From assembly GCF_027943255.1 (NCBI RefSeq), contig NC_072892.1, positions 124,451,792 to 124,515,791 of the forward strand: a stretch of 64,000 nucleotides of DNA. The letters run 5' to 3'. Source of the DNA: Anastrepha obliqua (lineage: Eukaryota; Arthropoda; Insecta; Diptera; Tephritidae). Positions within the stretch are counted from its first letter, which is position 1. Each line of letters starts with the position of its first letter. A program made the translations under genes and the position numbers. Below are positions 13,501-25,500 of the stretch, piece by piece. The notes under the pieces are model-generated. The model saw only the letters and a program-made list of their open reading frames with translations. It was not told the DNA's origin and did no database searches.

Positions 13501-16500
13501 ACTACAGCTGCAATCCAAAGCACCATATCTTCGGAACTTTTCTTGTCTTTGACAAAACACGACAAAATATATTGGGAGGTTGAATTAGTTTTAAAGGTTT
13601 TTTTCGAAGATTTGGGGCTTTATTGTGAAAAAACGGTACAAAATATTTTATTCGAAGTATTGGCCATCGCTAGCTACAACTTTCGCCCATCTTTCGGGCA
13701 ATTTCTGGATGCCGTTTCTCCAAAATTCTGGCCGCTGCTTGGCTATCCATGACTCAACCCATATTTTGGTAGTCTCGTACGAGGAGAACCGCTGGTCCGC
13801 CAAATCGAGACTCATATGCCGGAACAAATGATAATCGGAGGGAGCTATGTCTGGACTATACGGCGGGTGGGGTAACACTTCCCAGCCAAGCGTTCCAAGG
13901 TATTTTTTGACGGGATGAGCAACATGCGGCCGAGCGTTGTCATGTTGCAAAATAACCTTGTCGTTCCTTTTTACCGTTTCCGGCCGTTTTTCTTTCAATG
14001 CCCGGCTTAAACGCATCAATTGCAGTCGGTAACGATCCCCCGTGATTGTTTCGCCCGGTTGGAGCAGCTCAAAATATACGACGCCGACCTGATCCCACCA
14101 AATGCAGAGCATGATTTTCTTGCCGTGAATATTCTGCTTGGCCGTCGACGTTGATGCGTGGCCGGGCAAATCCCATGATTTTTTGCGTTTTGGGTTATCT
14201 TAGTGGAACCATTTTTCGTCGCCAGTCACCACCCGATGCAAAAAACCCTTCCGATTTTGTCGCTCGATCAGCAATTCGCACGTAAAAAATCGCCGTTCGA
14301 CGTCGCGCAGCTTCAACTCGTACGGGACCCAATGTCCTTGCTTTTGGATCATTCCCATCGCTTTTAGACGCTTGCAAACGGTTGATTTATCAACGCCCAA
14401 TGATTCAGCAAGCTCTTCTTGGGTTTGGCACGAGTCCTCGTTTACCAATTCCCCCAATTCCGCGTCCTCGAACTTTTTGGGCTGGCCAAGACGCTCCTTG
14501 TCTTCGGTGTGAAAATCACCACTTTTGAATCGTCGAAACCAGTACTCACATGTTGAAATCGACGGAGTATGGTCTGGGTAGGCCTCCTGCAGCAATTCAC
14601 GGGCTTGAGCTGTATTTTTTTTTTCAAATTGAAGCAGAAAAGCAAAGCTTCCCGCAAATTGCTTTTCGACGGCACGAAAGTTGACATACTCGGAGCACGA
14701 AAACACTGCGTTGTTTATACTTCAGCGAAATGACAGATACTGATAAACAAAGCCTAGAGATGAGGCTTTGTCATGAATATATATTCAGTTTTGCCAACGC
14801 GATAAAGTGATAAATAGCGCCATCTGTGTGTCACCTTTAAAACTAATTCAACCTCCCAATAATAGATTTTCAAGCCATCAACGAAAGATTATGCACCATC
14901 TGGATAAGGTCTAAATTTCACAACATAAGCGTAATAAATGGCCACTTCCCAACCGAAGAGGAATCAGATGAGGAAAGAGAAGCTTTCTATGACACGCTAG
15001 ATCACATATATGAGGCGTGTCCTAAACATGACATGAAAATCATTATTGGTGATATGAACGCAAAAGTGGATAGAGAAGAAATATGCAGGAAGCATGCCGG
15101 CATACACAGTCTGCACAATACCAGCAAAGACAATGGCATTCGTCTCATTAATTTTTCTGAAACAAAAAGCATGGTAATTGGCAATACAATTATTGAAAGA
15201 CGGAACATACACAAAATTACATGGGTTTCACCAGATGGCAAAACGATAAACCAAATCGACCATGTACTAGTTAATTCAAGATATAAATCCAACCTCCTTC
15301 AGGTGAGAAGCTTACGCGACGCAAACGTAAACTCTGACCATTTTTTACTTGTCACCCGAATACGCGTAAGGATAACAAAAACGAAGAAGAATATGACACA
15401 CATACCTCAAAGAACCAATTTGGAAAGCCTAGACTATCTAGACATAGAAAAAAAATTTCAGAAACATCTTAACGAAAGTCTTTACGAAGTGAGCTGCTCT
15501 GAAGACATAGATGAAGGAAGATGAGGATAAGCGAAAACATAAAGGCTGCAGCTACAAAAGTGTTGGGAAAATCAGAGAACAAACGAAAAACTTCCTGGTT
15601 CGACGAAGAATGCAAAATGCCTACAGAAAAAAAGAACAATGCTCGTAAAGCAATGATAAGCCGCAAAACGCGGCAGTCTACAGAAATGTATGAGGGGAGA
15701 AGAAACTGCACAGGAAAAAAGATAATATTTAATAAGGAAAAGTTTGAGCAACTGGAATCGGACTTCAACTGCCATAATTCACTAAAGTTTTTTAAAGGCG
15801 AACAAAGACGTGAGTTTAACTCAAGGGCATACTACTGAAAAAATGAAGATAGTTCACTCTTAACGGAAAAAAACCAAATCCTCGAAAGGTGGGCAACATA
15901 TTTTGATAAACTTCTTAACAGAAGCATTACAGGCATTAAACACGAACACCCACAGTTAAAGTCTTCAGAAATGGTGGAAGAACTTACTTTCCACGAGTTC
16001 ATGGCGGCTATTAAAGCCCAAAAAAACAACAAATCATTTGGTTTGGACGAAATCCCAGCAGAGCTCTTTAAACATATGAGTAATAAAAACCTCCTTACCA
16101 TATATCAGTTGGTTTGAAAAATCTGGAATGAAGAACGGATGCCAAAGATGTAGAAAATTAAATAAATCTGCCCTCTACGTAAAAAAGGAGACATGTTGAT
16201 CTGTGAAACTTGTCGACCCATAACACTTTTGAACAGCATCTACAAAATATTTTCATATATTCTAAGCGCTAGGCTTAAACCGCATGATAAACGCAACATT
16301 GGTAGCTCTTCTTCTTCTTAATTGGCGCGATAACCGCTTACGCGATTTTGGCCGAGATTAACAAAGCGCGCCAGTCGTTTCTTTCTCGTGCTAACCGGCG
16401 CCAATTGGACACACCAAGTGAAGCCAAGTCCTTCTCCACCTGATCTTTCCAACGCAGAGGAGGCCTTCCTCTTCGAATACTTTCAAAGCCGGAGCGTTTG

Positions 16501-19500
16501 TATCCATTCGAACGACATGACCCAGCCAACGAAGCCGCCGGATCTTTATTCGCTGCGCTATGTCTATGTCGTCGTAAAGCTCATACAGCTCATCGTTCCA
16601 TCGTCTACGATATTCGCCGTTGCCAACGTGCAAAGGTCCAAAAATCTTACGCAGAATCTTTCTCTCGAACACTCCAAGCGTCGCTTCATCGGATGTTGTC
16701 ATCGTCCAAGCTTCTGCGCCATACGTTAGGACGGGCATGATGAGAGTCTTGTAGAGTGTTAATTTTGTTCGTCGAGAGAGGACTTTACTGCTCAATTGCC
16801 TACTTAGTCCAAAGTAGCACTTGTTGGCAAGAGAGATTCTACGTTGGATTTCAAGGCTGACATTGTTATCGGTGTTAATGATGGTTCCTAAATACACGAA
16901 GTCTTTTACAACCTCAAAATTATAACTGTCAACAGTGACGTGGGTGCCGATACGCGAGTGCGCCGACTGTTTGTTTGAAGACAGGAGGTACTTCGTTTTG
17001 TCCTCGTTCACCACCAAACCCATTTGCTTTGCCTCTTTATCCAGTTTGGAGAAGGCAGAACTAACAGCGCGGTTGTTAAGGCCGATGATGTCAACATTGG
17101 TAGCTACCAGACAAGTTTTCAAGAGGGAAGATCAACGACTCGTTTCTTCTGACACAGACTGTAGTTAAACATACATGATGCTTTCCATTTCAATTCAACC
17201 GGGCAAAAAAGAAAAAAAATTGAAATTTTTTCGAAATTCAATATTTCAAAAAGTGTATTTTTTTTTTTTTATAACTTTTTCCTAATCAAAAGGACATCTC
17301 TTTTTGCAAAATAAAAAATGTTTAACTACTTTTTTGCAATTGTTTCTACATGAAATCGCTCGTGTAAGTAATGACGATCATTTTGAACCCAGAATTATTA
17401 AAATCGGTTCATTTTTGACTAAGTTATGAGCATTTAAAAAAAATTTCTTATATTAAAAAAATTTTTTTCGGGCGAACAAAAAAATACGTGTCTCATTATT
17501 TTGACCAGAGAGCAACATATTTCAGTTACATCGAAATCGAAGAACATGACCCCGGTTGAATTGAAATGGAAAGCATCACATATAAAAATACAGCGACTGC
17601 GCAGGCTTGGCCATGTCACCCATATAAATGAAGACGCTAAGGCGAATCTACGAAATGGTATCCCAAAAGGGAAGACAGGAAAAAGGAACATCACATCTCT
17701 GTGGGAAGTACCAAGTGCTGCAGGACTTGTCTGCACTCAGGATTTTTTAATGGCACCAGCGAGCGCGAACAGAAAGAAAAATAATTGACGCGTGCACTTC
17801 TGCTAGGGTGAGCTCCTCCTATTTGTGGCGTGTGTCTTGATATTGTTCCACAAATACAAGAACCTACAGTTTTAACCCGACTCGGAACTCAAATGGTTTT
17901 TTATGAAGAGCTTTTTCATAGCAGAAATACACTCGGAGGTGTGCCTTTGCCTGACGAGGGGCGACCGCTATGGGAAAAAACATTTTCATTATACTGTTTC
18001 ATGCATGGAGTTTCGAGCCTACGCACTCTCGAATAGTAGTCACGCAACAACCCATTCGGCTGTGGGAGCGTCTCATCAAATGAGCAAAAAAAAATAAAAA
18101 CATTAATTTTTACGCAAATCTTCAGTTCAAAATTAAATAGAAATTTCTGTTATAGGACAATCAGCTGTTTCGGATCTAACTTCAACCTCATTGAAATCTC
18201 ATTTCATCACATCCGAAACTAGTTTGTGCGATTTGTAATTTCGATCTCAAAATGAACTCGCAAGATTTCCAGCACATGCCCGCAAGTTGGGTATTTTGTT
18301 AAGACCAGACACAACACGATAAAGTTAAAATCAGAAGTGAGTGATATTTGCCATTACCCATGGCAGCTACACAGAAAATCTCATTTCATCGAATTAATGC
18401 CATGAAATGTAATTACGTATTGTTGTTGTTATTGCTTGGCTTTTGCCCCACGCATTCAAGCGGTACCAACCAATTTTGATTTTCAATTAATATGCGCCCA
18501 CATAATAATCACATATCCTTGTAAATATATCAATTTTGAAGGCAACACTGACACTAACGAATTACGCTTGCGTTCAGATTCCTTTTAGCCCTTCCAATCA
18601 AGCATACGAGAGTATAGAACTATTGCACTTACACTCTGGTTCCTCTGGCCGCACCCACCCAGCGTATTTATCAAGTGGGAATATTCAGTGAAAGTTGAAG
18701 TGCAATGTTGCTGCACAAGTGCGCTAGCGTCAGCAGTTGGCAGAGGGGGTGCCGTAGGACGGAACATAATGACGTTGCCATCATCTGGGTTCGCAGCATA
18801 GCCAAATGAAATATAAAAGAAAGCCGTTGGCTTATCCTTCGATGTCACGCTCCACTAGCATCGCCCAATATCATTTATGGTAAAATTTATCTACCAATAA
18901 TTGCATCCTCTTGATCCGCAATAGTTTTGCACACACACATCCACGTACAGACACAGGCGTACGCATCTACACATACAAGTGCATAGTTCTTCATAGCACA
19001 CCTACACGCACAACTTACTTATACAAATGTATGTCCGTCTGCCCGCCAGTACGGCTGTACATCCGTCTACCGTTATGTTTGCGTCTGTGCACGTGTGTCT
19101 GCCAGTGTCACAAGCTAACACCAGGCCACCCGTGTATGCCTTTGCGTGCATTTACAAGTACAATATAAGAGATGCGAGGAACTTGCTCGATGAAAGACAA
19201 GTGGCAAAGGCAAAATGGAAAGGAATAACTGTTTTATGCCAAACGTTTTCACATCGCTACACTTACTTTCAACAATATTCCTCCGTCCGCTTGTTAAAAC
19301 GTCCAGTAGTCTGGTCATTATCCCGCTAATATTTCTTTTGATACCTTTTCTCATCGCTCTTCCGGCAGACTATGGATTCTACGTGCAAGTATGGCAAATA
19401 TTAGGGAGGCAAATCACAATATTTCGGGATGCCGGGATCTTATGTTATTTAAGTATCTAAATTCACGGTATTAGTTGACATCAAAGCGAGATAATTTATT

Positions 19501-22500
19501 AGCTTTTTTCAGGTAAAAGATAAAAAAAGGTTTCGAATAAAATTTTCTTTGAAAAAAGTGGTTGACGTGCAGAAAACCTGGAGCTTAATCTTCACATCTG
19601 TGAACGAATCGACAACGAAAGAAAATTCTGCGATACGTCAATCGTATGAGCTAAATAGGATTGTGACACACGAAAGTAAATGTATCATAATTTTTTTTCG
19701 ACTCACAATAGTTTTAAAGATCTACAATAAGTTGCTTTCAAAGCACATAAACGCAAATTAAGCAGGTAGCAGCAGTAGAGCAAAAACAGCAAATACAGTG
19801 CATATTTTTTTGTTTGCTTTTGGCCCCTAGAATGTGAATACTTCAGCCGACGCCAAGACCAAAATGAGGCTAAGACCCATTGCAGACGAAGAGTTCCAAC
19901 TTCCCCGAGAGTCTCGCGTAACCTTGGCACAATTACGTTCTGGATATTGTAGCAGGTTAAACTCCAACCTATCCAGAATCGACCCCGACATACTAAACAT
20001 ATGTCCGGCATGGGAAGGCACCCCGCACGACACTAACCACCTTTTCACATGCCCCATCAAATTCACTCATCTAACACCCCTCTCCCTCTGGACCCAACCT
20101 GTCGAAACAGCAAGCTTCCTGGACCCACCGTTAGATGAGCTAGACGAAGACGACCGGTGATTACACTACACTGACAGGGCATAGTTACTGTTACAACAAC
20201 AACAACAACCATAACAAGCAGGCTTGCGATAGGGGCGCTCCTGCGTCGACCACGTTAATAGTCTTCGAGTAATAGTGGGGCAATCGGTAGAAGAGCGCTC
20301 CTCCCTCTAGATTTTCTTTATTGGTTTTTAAAAAGCATTCGATACACTTCATTATCAGTCAATTTGGGATGTTTTGGCTTGTATGGGTGTTCCATCAAAA
20401 CTCATTGAGCTTACAGCAACATTACACAGCAACGCATACTATCGCATTTTGTATAAAAAAAGCTGAGTGGACGTACAAAAGTCACAATGGGCATTCGTCA
20501 GAGCTGTGTATTATCGCCATTGCTTTTTAATGTTGTTTGCGACGTCGTTATGAATAAGGGTTCCCCTGAAACAAAAGGTATAACTTGGGGATCGCTTGGA
20601 AACCTTAATGATTTGCTTATTGTCACACACTTTCGTCGATATGCTCCAGAGATTAGCGCCAGAGCAGCAAAATAAATATTGACAAAACAAAAGTAATGCG
20701 TGTCAACACCACCTGCTTGCAGAAATTCCAAATCAACAACATTAGAACTTGAAGAAGTCGACACCTTTTGCTATCTTGATAGTGCAATATCTGCTAACGC
20801 TGGTTCAAGTGAAGCCATTGGTAACCACATAAAAAAAGCCAAGTAAGCTTTCGGAGCGCTTAAAACAGTTTGGAACTTTTCCGCAAATCCGCAAGGAAGC
20901 CGGCGAAGATTAGACACGAAAGACCGACACTTAACTAGAAGAGGCAATAGCTGGGGCGAAATCAAGATATTGGCGCTTGACAGAACCAATTGAGGAAACT
21001 TGTTGTGGCTCTATGCGTGGAACAATAGACTTTAATATTATATATAAGAGTTGAAAATAACTTAAAAAAATTTAGACCAAATAAATACAAAAAATCAAGA
21101 TTGTAATTCTACTACTGCTACCTGTTTAATATGGCTTAGTTGGTACGTATTTTTTAAGTCACAATAGTTGTAGAGCTGTCAAAATTTATCAGAAAATTTA
21201 AATAATAAACAAAATTTACCTTTTTATATGAATTCTGGTGAAAGTGATGGAGAAGAAAAAAAAATGGTGCGCAGTTAGCTTTATAACCGGAGTAACTTTA
21301 CCAAGCTTATGTACTAACACTTATTTTATAGCAGATCCTAGAAATGATTTATCTCAGCCAAAGGGGCGTTTGACTTCGTGTGGCAGAAGAGTAAGTAAGT
21401 AAAGGATCTTTTAAAAGTGACGTCTAGATTTCAGTAGTGAATAATGCCTAGATGGTACCTTTTTTGAACATTTTTTTTTTAATCTGATTAAAAAACTTGA
21501 AATTTTGGCGAAAACCTGTTGAATTTTTTTTTTAAGTTTAAAGCTCGAATTTATTAGGTTAGGGAATAAATCCGCAGCGTTTTTACCAAAGACATTTATT
21601 TAAACAATAATTATATCAATAAGTTAATCAGTTATATATTCGCCGTTGCTGTTTACAACCTCTCCCACCTCTCGACCAATTTGTTGATGCTGTTTCGCCA
21701 AAAATCACCTGGTCTGGTGTCAAAGAAGGGGTTAAATCAGTTTTTAAGGACATCTTTGTTATCCAAGGTAACGACCTTCATACGGTATGACAGAGAGCGG
21801 AAAAGATGGTAATCGGTCGGTGCAAAGTCCGGAGAATACGATGGACCTCCCATTCGAGCTCTTAAAGTGCTTTGACGACTTGTGGAACATGGGGCTCGGC
21901 GTTGCCGTGAAGGAGTATGCTTTCACCATGTCGATCAGGCCTTTTCAGTCGAATAGCTGAGCAATGTAGAGCTCCTTATTGACCATGGCATTCTTTTCGA
22001 GCATTTCTCAGTGCACCATGCCCTCCCAATCGCACCAAACACATATCATGATCTTCTTTGGATGAAGATTCGGCTGTACTCTCGGTTTTGGCGGATCTCC
22101 TGGAGCCACACACTGCTTCATATTGATGTACCATTTCTCATCTCCTGTGACGATTCGGTAGCAAAAGTGCGGTTATGACCGCGTGTTACTCGATGACGGC
22201 GAGATGCTGAAGTGCAATTTGAAGTCGATTTTCTTTGTTTTTTTCGTTGAGCTCATGAGACACCCAGGTTGTCAATTTTTCGGTAAATCACATTGAATGA
22301 AGGTGATTGTGAATCATTTTATGATTGCAGCTCATTTTTACCACCAATTCACCACTGGTTTGGCAACCGTTCTCCTTCAAATGAGATTTGAGGCGTTCCC
22401 CATCGAATTCGGGAGGCCTTTCGCTACGGGACGTGTCACCGACGTCAAAGTCGCTAATTTTGGACTTTTCAAACCATTTCCGAGCTATAGACTCGCCTTC

Positions 22501-25500
22501 CGAGCTTTGACACCTTCTTCATACACGTCGCAAATGTCTCGGGCTGCTTCGTCGACTTTTTGACTTCGATGAAAAGCAAAGAAAAGCAGGTGTCGAAAAT
22601 GTTGATTTTTTTCCTGGGTATTCCAGGCCGCCGTAGCCGAATGGATGGCGCGTGACAACCATTCAGAATTCAGAGAGAACGTAGGTTCGAAACTCGGTAA
22701 AACACCAAAACAAAGAAAAAGTTTTTTCTAAAAGCGGTTGCCCCTCGGCAGGCAATGACAAACTTCCGAGTGTATTTCTTCCATGAAAAAGCTCCTCATA
22801 CAAAATATCCGCCGTTCGGAGTCGGTCCCTCCATTTGTCCTGTAGGTCCCTCTACGACGCACTCCATAAATAGGAGAAAGAGCTCGGCCAAACACCCAAT
22901 AAAGGGTGTACGCCCCATTATATATATATTCCATTTCTAAGCCTCAAAACTGATTAAAATTTAATAACTCAAAAATGCAATTAACATAATTTTGTAGAGC
23001 AGAAAGAATTCCATCGTTTAAATACTTACCCTTTGCCAAACAGCAAACAAATCGTTGTAAAATAAGAGAAAATATAAAAACGCTATGAACTTATTCCGCA
23101 ACCCAATATATTATATGTATGGCTTAAATTTTATTTAAAAAATATTAAAATTAAATAAGAATCATATAATTCGCCAAAACTTGTCAATGAGACCCTGTGC
23201 ATTAGTTATCAAAGGCACTGTACTTGTATATGTACTTTACATGGCATTATTGTATCCCCCAACGGCTCATTCCATCGTCTGCCCTTTTTACAATTTTATA
23301 AGACACTCAATGGATACCAACAGTGCAGACTCCGACCTCCCTTCACCTGTACTTGCCCAGCTTCTCCAGCGGCGTATCATAAAGCGCGCACAAGTGCAAG
23401 CAAATGCATAGGTGCCATAGTTCATACGACATACATACGAGAATTACGAATGCAAGGATGTGAGAATGCGAGACTGTATGATTCAGCTGCAGACAGATTA
23501 CAAGTGTCACTGCAACGTTGCTGAAGGACGCTAGGGAAATGCTGATGAAGAAAACTGCAACTGAAACATCTTCATGCACTAAGTGCAAGCTTGTATGTAT
23601 GTGTATATTCGTACGTATGTATGTGCGTGTTCAAGCAAAACACATTCATAAAATATTATACTAGTACACTTGGCTGCGACTGAAATGAAATATACATATG
23701 TATCATACATGTATACACATACATGCATATGCACATATAGAGGCGCACATACGAAGTATGCATGCATTTCCATGCATTTAAGCCAGTACGAGTACTTCTC
23801 CATTCGGTTTTCTACATACTCGTACATATACATAAATGTGTGTTTGTGCTAAAGTGTGAGCCATGCTTACACATGAATGTCCAAAGGGGTGATGACGATT
23901 ACGCTGAAGTGGCGCGTCCGTCCACTAGAGAATACTAGCAACAACAGCTAACAAATTTAATGTATTTACGAGTTTGTAAGACAACAAGTAAGGTGGCTAA
24001 ATCCTTAGGTTTGCACATCAGTGACCTCGAAAAAATCAAGCTCTTAGACTGTGCAAATCAAATGTCAAAAACTTGAAGCATGCATGCTGTAAGCGTTGCG
24101 ATTAGAAGCTCTCGAAAATGGTGCTCGTAAATAATCCTCACAAAAAGGATGCACTTCCCAGAAATACTTACGAATGTATGTACAATACATACATATGTTT
24201 GCATGAAATTTCCAAAGATACACACATACTAGGTATGTAGCTAGCTGCTACTGATGAGCAGCCCTAAATTTGGAGAAAATGAATCGATCTGAAATACTTT
24301 GAGAAAGACGAGAATGGTAAAAGTGTGGTGTGTGTTATAAAACTTGTCGACCATGAAAACTCTGAAATTTTTGGAAAAATTTCAGGGAGTTGTTCATATT
24401 AAATCTGCTGTTTGTGCCGCATTTAGATATTTTAATATAGATATTTATTTACTATTCGAATAAAAATAGTCTACTACAATTATTATTTTACCTTAAGTTT
24501 TCAGTAATAGCCCGCAAGGTTTTTGGCTGGGTATTACAAAAGTAAACACGGAAAATAGTCACACGCTTAGAAAACCACCAGATAGCATCTGATGTAGACA
24601 CCTGCTTGAGCCTGAGCCACCTCCCAGGCATGTCAGGAGTCACCTCCTTAATTACGCGGACGAGATCCAGGACGAAACAAACCGAAAATTACTGGATCGG
24701 ACAGTGTATAGACAGACAATTTACGACATTCATCGGGAGACTCGACACCCGACCCCCAAATGTCGTAATCGCAGTCCAACCACCACCCATTGCAGACGAA
24801 GAGCTCCAACTTCCCCGAGAGTCCCGCGTATTCGTGGCACAATTACGTTCTGGATATTGGAGCAGGTTAAACTCCTACCTATCCAGAATCGACCCCGACG
24901 TACTAAAGATATGTCTGGCATGTGAAGGCACCCCGCACGACATTAACCAACTTTGCACATGCCCCATCAAACACACTCATCTAACACCCCTCTCCCTCTG
25001 GACCCAACCTGTCGAAACAAATAGTTTCCTGGCCCTACGACCGGTGATTACACTAAACTGACAGGGCAAAGTTACTGCTACAACAACAACAACATCCCAC
25101 AGCAGAGGTCGCGGTCGGCCAAAGAATACTTGTAGAAGCTCTGTAGCTCAAGAGACGGCGCAAAAACAACAGCCCAGAACCGTATACGATGGAAGAGTCT
25201 TGTCGAGTCCCTATGCTCACGAGCGGAGTGAATAAGGATAAAAAAATTACGAAAGGAATTCCCTGATTCGAAAACTTAGAAGCATCTTGTAGATTCTCTA
25301 ACACATCAATATAGATCAAAAAAGAAGATACTGGACTTTAAAAATGTTCCCAAAATATTGGGTTATAGCAAAAATATAAAATTACAATTCTATATAACAT
25401 GTAGCTAAAAGTCTAAATATAGTACACCCCTGTTTTGGTTGGCTGGAAAGTCCATAAAGTTTATTGAAAATTGTGTTGATACAGCTTTATTTGAAACCTT

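Noticed and set aside
18585..18848. Minus-strand frame MTSKDKPTAFFYISFGY... with a GTAAGTG donor
   Set aside because: Its end phase (0) does not match PH exon 4, and the frame that would match has a stop close upstream without an acceptor. It may be a chance frame in the intron.
22626..22700. tRNA-like head as a functional tRNA gene
   Set aside because: It lacks a foldable full cloverleaf and is followed by the shared SINE body; other copies show the same structure.
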